DNA of 37,456 nt from Sphingobacteriaceae bacterium (GCA_029266635.1 JAQSWM010000015.1:1-37456); one strand, 5' to 3'; shown: positions 7,793 through 17,219, counted from the stretch's first letter. Notes: generated by a model not told the origin, from the letters alone. Numbers and translations: made by a program.

Positions 7793-8563
7793 ATGCAAGC
7801 ACAGTTAGACGAAAGGAAAAGGAAGGTAAAGAGCGTCCTGGTAACATTGCCAAAGCCGGAATCCGACAAATCCCCCTACTTCGATTTAGCTAAAAAGTAC
7901 AACCTTAAGGTGGACTTCCGATCATTTATTCATGTGGAAGGAGTGCCTGCCAAAGATGTTCGCAAGGATAAAATTACCCTTTCTGAGTTTACAGCTGTAA
8001 TTTTTACAAGCAAAAATGCGGTTGATCATTTCTTTAGAGTGTGCGAAGAAATGCGTTTTGAAGTGCCCACCGAAATGAAATACTTCTGTATTTCAGAAAC
8101 CATAGCACTGTATCTTCAAAAGTATATTCAGTATAGAAAAAGGAAAATATTTTTCGGCAAACAAACCGCCTCCGACCTTGCTGAAGTACTGAAGAAGCAT
8201 ACGAGTGAGAAATTTTTATACCCTTGTTCGGATGTTGCAGCAGAGGAAACGCAGAAATTTCTTCAGGATAACGGATACGACTACAAGTCGGCAGTGCTCT
8301 TTCGAACTGTCTGCAGCGACCTGTCTGACCTGGCAGAAGTATTCTACGACATTATCGCGTTTTTTAGCCCATCGAGCATCCAATCACTCTACAAAAATTT
8401 TCCCGATTTCAAACAAAATAATACCCGCATCGCCGCGTTTGGAACAAGTACTCACAAAGCAGTTATAGAAAGAGGCTTAATATTAGATATTCCTGCACCC
8501 ACCCCAAACGCCCCAAGCATGACTATGGCGATTGAGCAATACGTGAAACAGGCTAATAAGTGA
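7793..8563 (+). CDS. hemD: Uroporphyrinogen-III synthase
   Basis: A 256-residue HemD, which closes and isomerises hydroxymethylbilane to uroporphyrinogen III in heme biosynthesis. The family is poorly conserved, but the expected pieces are present: an N-terminal VLVTLPKPESDKSPYF segment, FTAVIFTSKNAVDHFF near residues 75-90, the FLYPCSDVAAEE stretch near 143-154, and the C-terminal IIAFFSPSSIQSLY plus IAAFGTSTHKAV. The start follows the DUF4271 stop by 17 bases. The DUF4271-hemD pairing is common in Bacteroidota, and hemD often precedes the gld/por secretion genes. A 258-base gap separates it from gldK. Confidence 0.88.
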   Translation: MQAQLDERKRKVKSVLVTLPKPESDKSPYFDLAKKYNLKVDFRSFIHVEGVPAKDVRKDKITLSEFTAVIFTSKNAVDHFFRVCEEMRFEVPTEMKYFCISETIALYLQKYIQYRKRKIFFGKQTASDLAEVLKKHTSEKFLYPCSDVAAEETQKFLQDNGYDYKSAVLFRTVCSDLSDLAEVFYDIIAFFSPSSIQSLYKNFPDFKQNNTRIAAFGTSTHKAVIERGLILDIPAPTPNAPSMTMAIEQYVKQANK

Positions 8564-8725
8564 TAAGCTATAAAGGGGAAGCTTTGTTTGTTTGATGAGA
8601 ATTTAAATTAACGTAACTCAATAGAGCAGTTTCGCGTATTACGATGACTTTTGTATTTGCATAGGCAATAGGCCTGATTTAACAAATACCAAGTTTCGGG
8701 TATATTTTACTGTTTATGAGACTTA

Positions 8726-8733
8726 TATATTTG
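8726..8733 (+). promoter_or_regulatory. Candidate -7 element upstream of gldK
   Basis: TATATTTG matches the Bacteroidota -7 consensus TAnnTTTG and lies 89 bases before the gldK ATG, in the longest gap of this region. No good -33 TTTG is found 19-21 bases upstream, so the match is partial. Confidence 0.3.
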
Positions 8734-8821
8734 CCAGAATAGTTTTTTGTAATCGCTATGAAAATTCTTTTCTATATATTCGGGACAATTTTGAATGCTT
8801 TACAGCCTGAGAAAAATTAAA

Positions 8822-10141
8822 ATGAAAAAAATCTACTTTATCGCTCTTCTGGGTTTATCAGCTATATGGAGTAGCTGTGGCCGAAGCGCTGGTGGCGAGC
8901 TCGTTGGTGTGAGGTCGAAGAAACTTAAAACCCAACACATTCCTCTCGGAATGGTGTACATACCTGCCGGCACCTTTGTAATGGGCCAAACTGATCAGGA
9001 CATTACATTTGCCCAGATTGCGCAGAACAAGCAGGTTACTGTTCAAGCTTTCTACATGGACCAGACTGAGATCACAAATAGCGAATACAGGCAGTTTGTG
9101 AATTGGGTGCGTGACTCGATTGCAATTACCAACTACCTGAACATGGATCCGCAGTTTATTATGAAGACTAAGGGAGCCACAACGGCAGGTGCACCAAAGT
9201 ATATTGACTGGAAAAAAGTTGGAAACGGATCTAAAATCTGGTCTAACAAAAAAGGAGGACAGGCAACTGCTAACAAGTTGCAGGGCATGTACTACCAGGG
9301 CGATGATAAAATATTTGACCGCAACGAGGTTGACGTAAGATTACTCAAATACAACTTCGCGATCATGAACCTGCGTGAAGCAGCTAATGCTCGTGGCGAT
9401 ATGAGCAGAAAACGTTCTGATGCGATTCTTAGAGACACTGTAGCAATTTATCCTGACACCTTGGTTTGGCTTGCTGATTTTGCATATGCTCAGAATGAGC
9501 CAATGACTCAAGGATATTTCTCCCACCCTGCATTCGATAATTATCCTGTTGTAGGTGTTACCTGGCGTCAGGCACGTGCGTTTACAGTATGGCGCACACG
9601 TTTCTATGAAGGATATGCCCAAGCTCGCAAGATGCCGGTGAACTCACGTCTCCCTTATCAGTTGCCAACAGAGGCACAGTTTGAATATGCTGCTCGTGGC
9701 GGAAGGGTCGGAAATGATTATCCGTGGGGAGGACCTTACATCCGCAATGCGAAGGGCTGTCTGCTTGCCAACTTCAAACCAGGACGAGGAAATTATATCG
9801 ACGACGGCGGAGCTTTCACAGTGAATGTAAAGTCTTATTTCCCTAACGATTACGGCTTATATAACATGGCTGGGAACGTGGCAGAGTGGACATCATCATC
9901 ATTTGATGAATCAGCTTCCACTTTTGTTCACGATATGAATCCAACCTTTAATTATGAAGCTAAATCTAATGATCCCGAAGTGCTTAAACGTAAAACTGTA
10001 CGTGGCGGCTCTTGGAAGGACATCGGATATTTTCTGCAAAACTCAACACGGGCATTTGAATATCAGGACACTGCAAAATCTTACATCGGGTTTCGTTGTA
10101 TAACAGTTTTCCCTGGCCGAGATATCAAAGACAAAGGCTAA
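8822..10141 (+). CDS. gldK: Type IX secretion / gliding lipoprotein GldK (PorK)
   Basis: GldK is the outer-membrane lipoprotein that, with GldN (PorN), forms the periplasmic ring of the type IX secretion system. The 439-residue protein has a lipoprotein signal ending IWSSC, with C19 the lipid site. The rest is a formylglycine-generating-enzyme-like (FGE-sulfatase) fold: PAGTFVMGQTDQD near the start, FYMDQTEITNSEYRQF, VVGVTWRQARAFTVW, RLPYQLPTEAQFEYAARGG, and the C-terminal VRGGSWKDIG and YIGFRCI. These are the hallmarks of the family. I start at the ATG immediately before the lipobox signal, not at the open ATG nine codons upstream. It opens a gldKLMN operon. Confidence 0.95.
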   Translation: MKKIYFIALLGLSAIWSSCGRSAGGELVGVRSKKLKTQHIPLGMVYIPAGTFVMGQTDQDITFAQIAQNKQVTVQAFYMDQTEITNSEYRQFVNWVRDSIAITNYLNMDPQFIMKTKGATTAGAPKYIDWKKVGNGSKIWSNKKGGQATANKLQGMYYQGDDKIFDRNEVDVRLLKYNFAIMNLREAANARGDMSRKRSDAILRDTVAIYPDTLVWLADFAYAQNEPMTQGYFSHPAFDNYPVVGVTWRQARAFTVWRTRFYEGYAQARKMPVNSRLPYQLPTEAQFEYAARGGRVGNDYPWGGPYIRNAKGCLLANFKPGRGNYIDDGGAFTVNVKSYFPNDYGLYNMAGNVAEWTSSSFDESASTFVHDMNPTFNYEAKSNDPEVLKRKTVRGGSWKDIGYFLQNSTRAFEYQDTAKSYIGFRCITVFPGRDIKDKG

Positions 10142-10153
10142 ACTTTACTACTT

Positions 10154-10174
10154 TTATTACTTATTACTTATTAC
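10154..10174 (+). repeat. Tandem heptamer TTATTAC x3 between gldK and gldL
   Basis: Three perfect copies of TTATTAC follow one another, then a decayed TTACTT. They occupy the middle of the 68-base gldK-gldL spacer. Slippage here could change the spacing within the operon, but no regulatory role is shown. Confidence 0.7.
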
Positions 10175-10209
10175 TTACTTAATCAAATCTTTTAGAGAAC
10201 AGAACTTTT

Positions 10210-11019
10210 ATGGCTGGAAAGAAAAAACGTTTCGACTGGTTGCACACCGCTATTTCATGGGGTGCCAGTGTGGTTATTATTGGTGCATTATTTAAAATCC
10301 TTCACTTAGGTGGTGTGTACGGAAACTATGCCATTGGAGCTGGATTGGGAGTTGAAGCATTTCTATTCTTCCTTACCGGATTTTTCCCACCTCCAAAAGA
10401 CGTTCCATGGCACAAAGTCCACCCTGAATTAGCTGAAGATTATGAAGGCGAGATAGGCACAACTAAGCACCATACTCACCATACAGCTACAGCTCCGGTA
10501 ACAGCAGGCTTAGACAAAATGCTAACAGATGCTCAAATCAGCCCTGACCTAATTGGAAAATTAGGCGATGGACTGCGCACTTTCGGAGACAAAGTTGCTA
10601 CCATCTCAAATGTTGCTGATGCTTCAACAGCTACTTCAGAATTTACTACCAAGGTCAAAACAGCTTCACAAAGCTTTGATAACCTGAGCACCGCTTTTGA
10701 AAAAGCGTCTGAGAATCTGGTAGAAATGGCTAATACAAACATCGACTCAAAAGCTTACCACGAGCAGGTAAGCAACCTGTCTAAAAATCTTTCTGCTTTA
10801 AACGCAGTGTACGAATTAGAACTTCAAGATTCAAGCACTCACTTAAAGTCAATGAACAAGTTCTACCAGAACCTTTCTTTAACTATGCAGAACTTCAACG
10901 AGTCTCTGGAAGATTCCAAACAGTTTAAAGAAGAGGTTAACAGGTTGGCAAAGAACATGTCTTCATTGAATGCAGTTTACGGCAACATGCTGTCTGCTAT
11001 GAACCAACCGCGTGCATAA
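10210..11019 (+). CDS. gldL: Type IX secretion / gliding inner-membrane protein GldL (PorL)
   Basis: GldL is the inner-membrane half of the type IX secretion motor; with GldM it uses the proton gradient to drive secretion and gliding. The 269-residue protein shows two N-terminal transmembrane helices (about residues 11-30 and 36-58) and the signature FKILHLGGVYGN between them. After GFFPPPKDVPWHKVHPEL comes a long cytoplasmic tail predicted to be mostly helical and coiled-coil, including the repeated (L/M)SxLNAVY element (NLSALNAVYELEL and NMSSLNAVYGNML). It lies 68 bases after gldK and 46 before gldM. Confidence 0.95.
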   Translation: MAGKKKRFDWLHTAISWGASVVIIGALFKILHLGGVYGNYAIGAGLGVEAFLFFLTGFFPPPKDVPWHKVHPELAEDYEGEIGTTKHHTHHTATAPVTAGLDKMLTDAQISPDLIGKLGDGLRTFGDKVATISNVADASTATSEFTTKVKTASQSFDNLSTAFEKASENLVEMANTNIDSKAYHEQVSNLSKNLSALNAVYELELQDSSTHLKSMNKFYQNLSLTMQNFNESLEDSKQFKEEVNRLAKNMSSLNAVYGNMLSAMNQPRA

Positions 11020-11065
11020 TTAGGTTTACAAATTAACATTTTAAGAAAAAAACAGACTATAGCAC

Positions 11066-12592
11066 ATGGCTGGAGGTAAAGAAACGGCAAGGCAGAAGAT
11101 GATCAATATCATGTATTTGGTATTGCTCGCTATGCTTGCTCTAAACGTTTCCGACAAAATTTTAGAAGCTTTCAAGGTTCTGAATGACAGTTTGGAGACT
11201 GCAAAAACAAATGTTGGAACCAGCGTAGACCAGCTGTTTCTCTCATTTGAGAAAACAAAGCTAAAAGACGAGCCTGAGCGGGCTAAGCCTATTTACGAAC
11301 GGGCAAAGCAAGCCAGAGCTGCCGGCGAAGAGCTTAACGACTATGTAGAAAAAATAAAGAAAGAGTTTGCAACAGCCGGTGGCGGATATGATCCAGAATC
11401 TGGTGACTTGGTGGAAAGGGCGAACCTTGATATCGCGGTGGGTAGGATGATTAACCAGGGTGAAGGTGAAAAACTCAAGAAAAAGATCAACGAGACACGG
11501 CAAAAATTAATTGCCATGCTAGATCCGCAAGACCGGGCGAACGTCAGTTTCTCTCTGGAAGCGAAAGACCCTGAGAAGCCGGGTGCTGACAAAAAAACTT
11601 GGGAGGACATCAACTTTGGTGAAGGAACTCCGTTGACAGCTGCAATGACTATCCTTACAAAGATTCAGGCAGACGTGAAGAATGCTGAATCTGAAGTAGT
11701 GAAAAAGATCTTCGGTAAAATGGATCAGGCGGTGGTTACCTTAGACCAGTTTGCTGCAGTAGCTGTTGCCCCCACATCGTATGTGATACAAGGACAGCCC
11801 TATACAGCGGAAGTATTTTTAACTGCGTACGATTCCAAATCTAATCCGAGCATCTCGGTAAACGGCTCTCCGCTTTCGGTTAAAGACGGAAAAGGTACTT
11901 ATACCGCCAATAACGGAGAAGGAATGTATACCTGGGTTGGTACCGTGCGGGTTAAAGGCACAGATGGAAGCATTAAAACGTACACTACCCCTCCTCAGAA
12001 ATATCAAGTAGCAAGACCATCTGCTACCGTGTCTGCTGATAAGATGAACGTGTTCTATATTGGCGTGGACAATCCGGTATCAGTTTCTGCTCCAGGGGTT
12101 CCAAAGGAGAGCCTTAGCGTTAGTATGTCGAATGGCAGAATTTCAGGTTCAAATGGAAAATATACTGTACGGGTTAGCTCACCTGGCGATGCCATGGTCA
12201 ACGTTTCTGCCAATGTTAACGGTAAAACTCAGAATGTCGGAAGTATGAAGTTCCGCGTAAAACGGATTCCAAACCCAGTTGCGAAATTTGCTGGCAAAAC
12301 AAGCGGTAAAATGGCTTCAGCTATTATCAGAGGTCAGGATTATATTGCTGCTGTTCTTGAAAACTTTGATTTTGCCGCTGAATTTAAGGTAACACGTTAT
12401 ACATTGATCATTGCGAAACCAAGAGCAGATGCAGTTATACTAAGTGGTAGTGGAAATGCGTTAAGTGGACCTGTTAAGAGTGCTTTAAATAGTGTATCGC
12501 CTGGAACTAGTGTGATTTTCACTGACATCATTGCGGTTGGGCCCGATGGTTCACAACGCGGATTAGATGCAATTGCTCTTACTGCAAATTAA
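11066..12592 (+). CDS. gldM: Type IX secretion / gliding inner-membrane protein GldM (PorM)
   Basis: GldM crosses the inner membrane once and spans the periplasm, linking the GldL motor to the GldK/GldN ring. The 508-residue protein starts with the family signature MAGGKETARQKMINIMYLVL and has a single membrane helix at about residues 13-31. The large periplasmic part begins with helices rich in Lys and Glu, then several beta-rich domains of the kind seen in GldM crystal structures (for example VIQGQPYTAEVFLTAYDSKS near residues 235-255). The protein ends in a domain with the YTLIIAKPRADAVILSG segment. gldN starts eight bases after its stop. Confidence 0.95.
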   Translation: MAGGKETARQKMINIMYLVLLAMLALNVSDKILEAFKVLNDSLETAKTNVGTSVDQLFLSFEKTKLKDEPERAKPIYERAKQARAAGEELNDYVEKIKKEFATAGGGYDPESGDLVERANLDIAVGRMINQGEGEKLKKKINETRQKLIAMLDPQDRANVSFSLEAKDPEKPGADKKTWEDINFGEGTPLTAAMTILTKIQADVKNAESEVVKKIFGKMDQAVVTLDQFAAVAVAPTSYVIQGQPYTAEVFLTAYDSKSNPSISVNGSPLSVKDGKGTYTANNGEGMYTWVGTVRVKGTDGSIKTYTTPPQKYQVARPSATVSADKMNVFYIGVDNPVSVSAPGVPKESLSVSMSNGRISGSNGKYTVRVSSPGDAMVNVSANVNGKTQNVGSMKFRVKRIPNPVAKFAGKTSGKMASAIIRGQDYIAAVLENFDFAAEFKVTRYTLIIAKPRADAVILSGSGNALSGPVKSALNSVSPGTSVIFTDIIAVGPDGSQRGLDAIALTAN

Positions 12593-12599
12593 CATAACT

Positions 12600-13484
12600 A
12601 TGAAAAAGGCTATATTTTCGTCGATTTTTGTGCTCGGAGGTTTGTGCTTGACTTTACAGTCATCGGCTCAAGTTAAGCCGGATTTGAACAACAGCACGAC
12701 CCCAAGCCACGAGAAGCCGGTTGACGGATATTACAAAAAAAGCAATATCCTTGATGCAAAGGTTACGCCCTATGCTAACCTGAGAGAGGCTGATGTAATG
12801 TTTTCGAAACGTATTTGGCGTGAGATTGACTTGCGTGATAAAATGAATCGGGCTTATGCGTCGCCAAAAGGTAGATTGATCGATGTAATCACGGAGGCAG
12901 TTCAGGCAGGCGAATTGACAGCTTATGACGCTTCGCAGTCTAAGGAAGACCCAAATGGGGATGAATTTAACACCATTTTAAAGCCGGAAGCGGCAATGGC
13001 AAAGTTCGCTGATAGCACTTTTGTTGAAAAGTACAATGAGAAAGGCGAAGTGATCCCTAATAGTGGGCACATGGAGGCAGGATCATTTAACCCTGATAGT
13101 ATCGTCAAGTTCCGTATCAAAGAAGATTGGGTATTTGACAAGCAGCGTTCTATCTGGGAACCCAGGATTGTCGGGATTGCGCCATTGATGAAAATTCAAA
13201 AAGCAGGTTTTCAGGGTGATTTTCAGCCAGCATTCTGGATATACTTTCCTGAAGCACGCCAGGTATTTGTCACCAAAGAGGTTATCAATAGAAACAACGA
13301 TGCGACCGGCTTGAGCTACGACGACATCTTTATGAAAAGGCTATTTGCAAGCTATATAGTTAAGGAGTCTAACCCCGAAGACCAACGGATCAAAGATTAT
13401 GCGCAAGGTATCGATAAGCTTTACGAATCTGAACGTATCAAAAAAGAACTACTTGATACAGAACACGACTTGTGGTCTTATTAA
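12600..13484 (+). CDS. gldN: Type IX secretion / gliding protein GldN (PorN)
   Basis: GldN is a periplasmic protein that partners GldK in the outer-membrane-associated ring of the type IX secretion system. The 294-residue protein has a cleavable signal peptide (ends LTLQSSAQ at about residue 24). Family segments include DVMFSKRIWREIDLRDKMN, VFDKQRSIWEPRIVGIAP and PAFWIYFPEARQVFVTKEV. I start at the ATG just before the signal peptide; a start 11 codons upstream overlaps gldM and is less likely. A strong terminator follows 13 bases after its stop and closes the gldKLMN operon. No porP/sprF-like gene is next to it. Confidence 0.94.
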   Translation: MKKAIFSSIFVLGGLCLTLQSSAQVKPDLNNSTTPSHEKPVDGYYKKSNILDAKVTPYANLREADVMFSKRIWREIDLRDKMNRAYASPKGRLIDVITEAVQAGELTAYDASQSKEDPNGDEFNTILKPEAAMAKFADSTFVEKYNEKGEVIPNSGHMEAGSFNPDSIVKFRIKEDWVFDKQRSIWEPRIVGIAPLMKIQKAGFQGDFQPAFWIYFPEARQVFVTKEVINRNNDATGLSYDDIFMKRLFASYIVKESNPEDQRIKDYAQGIDKLYESERIKKELLDTEHDLWSY

Positions 13485-13497
13485 AATAGAATTTCAC

Positions 13498-13529
13498 AAA
13501 AAAGCCCGACTTTTCAGTCGGGCTTTTTT
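13498..13529 (+). terminator. Intrinsic terminator after gldN
   Basis: A perfect 10-base stem (13501-13510 with 13517-13526, extended by A-T pairs) surrounds a six-base loop and ends in a T tract. It also has an A tract in front, so it may stop the convergent aminotransferase transcript as well. Confidence 0.92.
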
Positions 13530-13552
13530 GTTTCTTATAAATTGAAATTGCT

Positions 13553-14809
13553 CTACCGAAGCTCTCTCAGCGCTTCTTCCACTCGACCCAACATTTCGGA
13601 AATCTCTTGTAAAGAACATCCCCCAACAGAAGCTCTGAACCAGTTAACCTCTGCTCCGGTTCCGAAAGCAGAAAATGGCACAAAGGCAGCTTTAGCATTT
13701 TTGATCAGATAAAAGTTAATGTCGGTACTATCCTTAAGTACAGTGCCGTCGGGAGTAGTTTTACCAGTGTAATTAATTTTAATGGTGAGATAAATAGCTC
13801 CCATCGGCTCAATTGCATCCACATCTAAGCCGCTCTCCTTCATCTTTTTGAAACCTGTATAAAGACAGTTCAAACTTTCCTGGATCTTTCGCTTCAGATC
13901 GGCTAAATAACCATCCACACTGGCTTTATCCATTAAGAATTTAGCCATGGCAACCTGCTCGGCCTTAGGAGCCCATGCACCCATATGCCCTACAATTGAA
14001 CGCATTTTATTAATGATATTCTGCGGTCCAAATCCCCACCCTACCCGAACACCAGTCGCAGCAAAACACTTGGATGCTCCGTCAATAAAAACGACATAAT
14101 CCTTCAGCTCGGACCTCAGTGAAACAGGATCAACATGCCGGTGCTCTCCGAAAGTAAGCATCGAATAGATTTGATCATATAAAATATACAAAGGCTTCTC
14201 ACCCTCTCCCCTGCTTCGGTTTTCCTCAATTACAAGATCGCAAATCTCCTCCAGTGCCTGCTTCGAGAACATCGTCCCGGTAGGATTTAAGGGAGAACAT
14301 AGTGCAAGTAGCGTGGCACCTTTAATATGTGGCTTTAATTCTGCCGCTGTAGGCATGAAGTTATTTTCAGGCAGAGTAGGCACAGCTACAGCATTCGCTC
14401 CCGTAAGATCACAATAATGATTGTTATTCCAGGATGGTGCCGGAAAAACTACTGTATCGCCGGGATCAACAAGAGCCAGAAAAGTTGCGTAAATAATTGG
14501 CCGAGACCCGCTTGAGATCAGTATCTGATTACTATCCAACTCCAATCCATGGCGCTGCTGCATAAAACCAGCCACGCTCTCACGCAAGGCCAACAGCCCA
14601 TCGGCAGGCGGATAGTTGGTTTGATGCGCATCGTACGCCGCCTTTATCTCGTTTGTTAGTGCATCAGGAATCGGATAAATAGCCGAATCAAAATCGCCAA
14701 TTGTCAAATTCGCTACCTGCTGCCCCTTGCGCTTAAGCTCGTTGACTTCGCCGGCTATTTTAATTATCTCAGACCCTTTTAGTTTTTGTGCTAATGCGGA
14801 AACGCTCAT
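13553..14809 (-). CDS. Class I pyridoxal-phosphate aminotransferase (AspC-like)
   Basis: A 418-residue fold-type I aminotransferase. It has the SSGSRPIIY segment that grips the cofactor phosphate (about residues 99-107), the CSPLNPTGT loop (171-179), YDQIYSMLTF (211-220) and the PLP lysine K247 in DGASKCFAATGVRVGW. A late RASVGG provides the expected arginine that binds the substrate carboxylate. I start at MSVSALAQKL; a longer open form overlaps argH. It begins 11 bases after the argH stop, so it is probably the third gene of an arg operon. The substrate (aspartate, tyrosine or another amino acid) cannot be assigned; an acetylornithine aminotransferase would be class III and look different. 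Confidence 0.88.
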   Translation of the reverse strand: MSVSALAQKLKGSEIIKIAGEVNELKRKGQQVANLTIGDFDSAIYPIPDALTNEIKAAYDAHQTNYPPADGLLALRESVAGFMQQRHGLELDSNQILISSGSRPIIYATFLALVDPGDTVVFPAPSWNNNHYCDLTGANAVAVPTLPENNFMPTAAELKPHIKGATLLALCSPLNPTGTMFSKQALEEICDLVIEENRSRGEGEKPLYILYDQIYSMLTFGEHRHVDPVSLRSELKDYVVFIDGASKCFAATGVRVGWGFGPQNIINKMRSIVGHMGAWAPKAEQVAMAKFLMDKASVDGYLADLKRKIQESLNCLYTGFKKMKESGLDVDAIEPMGAIYLTIKINYTGKTTPDGTVLKDSTDINFYLIKNAKAAFVPFSAFGTGAEVNWFRASVGGCSLQEISEMLGRVEEALRELR

Positions 14810-14820
14810 CTTGTTAATAT

Positions 14821-16155
14821 TTATTCTGCAAGCAGAGCCGATATGGCCTGCTCTACTTTTATAAAGTTGAAGGAACTTAATATGTTTTTGAAAGAAGCCG
14901 CAATTTCCTCGTTGCACAGATTGCCTATGCTGCCTTCGTGCGTGTGGTTCACAGCGGCTGGCGCCTTAAATTCGCCTTTTTCAATCTGCAAACCTACTTT
15001 TTTATAGGCTTCCCGGAATGGCACTCCCTTCAACACTTCCTCGTTGACCGCCTCTACACTAAAAAGGTAAAGGTATTTCGGATCTTTCAGGATATCATCC
15101 TTTACTGAAATATTCTGAAGCATGAAACAAGCTATTTCCAAACACTCGTTCAAAGAAGTAAATGCCGGAAATAGGCTTTCTTTTAGCAATTGCAAGTCGC
15201 GGTGATAGCCGGACGGCAGATTGGCTGTCATTAAGGCTACTTCGTTTGGAAGCGCCTGAATTTTGTTGCAGCGTGACCGGATTAGCTCAAAAACGTCGGG
15301 GTTTTTTTTGTGAGGCATGATGCTCGAGCCAGTGGTAAGTTCGTCGGGAAAGCTGATGAAGCCGAAGTTTTGGTTGATGAACAGGCATACGTCCATAGCC
15401 AGTTTTGCGAGCGTTGCGGCAATTGACGACATCGCCTGAGCCAGAATACGCTCGGATTTCCCACGCCCCATTTGCGCATACACCACATTATAATTCAGCG
15501 ATTCAAATCCGAGCAACTCAGTTGTCAGAGTACGATTTAAAGGAAAGGATGAGCCATAGCCCGCGGCAGAGCCGAGCGGATTTTTGTTGCAGACTTTCCA
15601 GGCGGCGAGCATCAGTTCGAGATCATCGGCCAGGCTCTCGGCGTAAGCCCCAAACCACAATCCGAATGATGATGGCATTGCAATTTGGAGATGCGTATAT
15701 CCCGGAAGGAGTTTGTCTTTATGTTCTTCGCTTAATGAAATGAGTTGATTGAACAACTGTTCTGTGTTTCCTACTATTTCTTCAATCTGGTGTCTGAAAA
15801 ACAGTTTCAGATCAACCAAGACCTGATCATTCCGTGAACGTCCGCTATGAATTTTCTTTCCAGCCTCGCCAATTCTTTTTGTAAGCATCAGCTCAACCTG
15901 AGAATGAACGTCTTCGATTCCTTCTTCAATACGGAATTTACCTTCTTCTATTTCTTTGTAAATAGCCTTTAATTCCTGTTGTATTAATACAAGATCTTCA
16001 GAGCCAAGAAGTCCTATGCTCTCCAACATTTGCGTATGTGCGAGCGAGCCCACCACATCAAATGCAGCCATATGCTCATCCAGCTCACGATCCTTCCCGA
16101 CAGTGAAGGTTTCAACTAACTGGGATGTCTCCTTATCTTTTTGCCACAACTTCAT
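14821..16155 (-). CDS. argH: Argininosuccinate lyase
   Basis: ArgH splits argininosuccinate into arginine and fumarate, the last step of arginine biosynthesis. The 444-residue protein has the three conserved regions of the fumarase/aspartase superfamily: SGRSRNDQ (104-111), GYTHLQ (152-157) and the signature GSSIMPHKKNPDVFELIR (276-293) with its catalytic serine loop. The ATG overlaps the stop of the argE-type gene by four bases (ATGA), so the two are coupled. Length is slightly short of the usual 455-470 residues but all active-site regions are present. Confidence 0.96.
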   Translation of the reverse strand: MKLWQKDKETSQLVETFTVGKDRELDEHMAAFDVVGSLAHTQMLESIGLLGSEDLVLIQQELKAIYKEIEEGKFRIEEGIEDVHSQVELMLTKRIGEAGKKIHSGRSRNDQVLVDLKLFFRHQIEEIVGNTEQLFNQLISLSEEHKDKLLPGYTHLQIAMPSSFGLWFGAYAESLADDLELMLAAWKVCNKNPLGSAAGYGSSFPLNRTLTTELLGFESLNYNVVYAQMGRGKSERILAQAMSSIAATLAKLAMDVCLFINQNFGFISFPDELTTGSSIMPHKKNPDVFELIRSRCNKIQALPNEVALMTANLPSGYHRDLQLLKESLFPAFTSLNECLEIACFMLQNISVKDDILKDPKYLYLFSVEAVNEEVLKGVPFREAYKKVGLQIEKGEFKAPAAVNHTHEGSIGNLCNEEIAASFKNILSSFNFIKVEQAISALLAE

Positions 16156-17219
16156 GATAGCAACGGTTCTAAAATTTTCACGTACAATTCAATTCCTTCC
16201 CTGATTTCGTCCACATAAATAAACTCGTCGGCGATATGGGAACGGGCGGAATCACCAGGACCGAGCTTGAGTGACGGAATGTCTAATAATGATTGATCAG
16301 AGGTTGTAGGCGATCCATAAGTATTTCGTCCCAACGCTACACCCGATCTCACGATAGGATGGCTTTTATCTATTGAAGATGGCTTCAGGCGAATGGATCG
16401 CGGCTTTACTTCACAATTTACATGTTCCCTGATAATCTCAAGCACCTCCTCATTTCTATAGGAATCTGTCACACGCACATCAACTGTAAAAGTGCAGTTG
16501 GCAGGCACTACATTATGCTGCGAGCCTGCGTTGATAATTGTTACCGACATCTTCACAGGTCCAAACACATCCGATTCTTTTGGAAAACGATAGTTCCTGA
16601 ACCACTCTATATCCGCCAGAGCTTTGTAGATTGCATTCTCGCCCTCTTCCCGTGCTGCATGCCCGGCTTTGCCATAACTGGTACAGTCTAAAACCATCAG
16701 CCCTTTTTCTGCAATAGCCAAATGCATTTGCGTCGGCTCGCCAACAATCCCGAAATCAAGTTTCCCAAGCTCGGGAACAATGAGTTCAAGCCCGTTTTGC
16801 CCCGATATTTCTTCCTCGGCCGTTGTAGCGAGGCATAAGTTATATGTTAGATCTTTCTTTTCGTAGAAGTAGAGGAAAGTTGCGATAAGCGACACCAGGC
16901 AACCTCCAGCATCATTGCTTCCCAACCCGTATAGCTTTCCATCTTCAATTTTCGCATCGTGCGGATCGCGTGAATAGCCGGAATTTGGCTTCACAGTATC
17001 ATGATGGGAGTTTAGAAGTATGGTGGGTTTGGCAGCGTCGAAATGTTTATTCCATGCCCAGAGATTATTCAGCTTCCGGTGAGGTGTTATGCCACGTTCC
17101 GTCAAAAAGCTATTAATCACTTCGGCAGTTTTATCTTCTTCCTTACTAAATGAAGGAATGGAAATAAGCTTTTGCAATAACTGAAGTGCTTGCTCGAACA
17201 GAATATTGGTATCTGACAT
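16152..17219 (-). CDS. argE: M20-family N-acylornithine/N-acylcitrulline deacylase (ArgE-type)
   Basis: A 355-residue zinc-dependent M20 deacylase. Metal ligands are visible: H72 and D74 (HHDTVKP), D103 (GSNDAGG), the catalytic and ligand glutamates in TTAEEE (133-137), E161 (GEPTQ) and a C-terminal histidine in the RSHIADEF segment. In Bacteroidota, arginine is made through acylated citrulline, and the enzyme sitting beside argH removes an acetyl or succinyl group from citrulline instead of from ornithine. I infer that here from the lineage and the coupled argH; the exact acyl group is not readable. It is the first gene of the minus-strand operon and its start diverges from gcvH. Confidence 0.88.
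   Translation of the reverse strand: MSDTNILFEQALQLLQKLISIPSFSKEEDKTAEVINSFLTERGITPHRKLNNLWAWNKHFDAAKPTILLNSHHDTVKPNSGYSRDPHDAKIEDGKLYGLGSNDAGGCLVSLIATFLYFYEKKDLTYNLCLATTAEEEISGQNGLELIVPELGKLDFGIVGEPTQMHLAIAEKGLMVLDCTSYGKAGHAAREEGENAIYKALADIEWFRNYRFPKESDVFGPVKMSVTIINAGSQHNVVPANCTFTVDVRVTDSYRNEEVLEIIREHVNCEVKPRSIRLKPSSIDKSHPIVRSGVALGRNTYGSPTTSDQSLLDIPSLKLGPGDSARSHIADEFIYVDEIREGIELYVKILEPLLS

Noticed and set aside
8570-8592. Weak hairpin after hemD (AAGCT arms) followed by a T-rich stretch
   Set aside because: The stem is five bases with a ten-base loop; it is unlikely to terminate efficiently, so no terminator is called after hemD.
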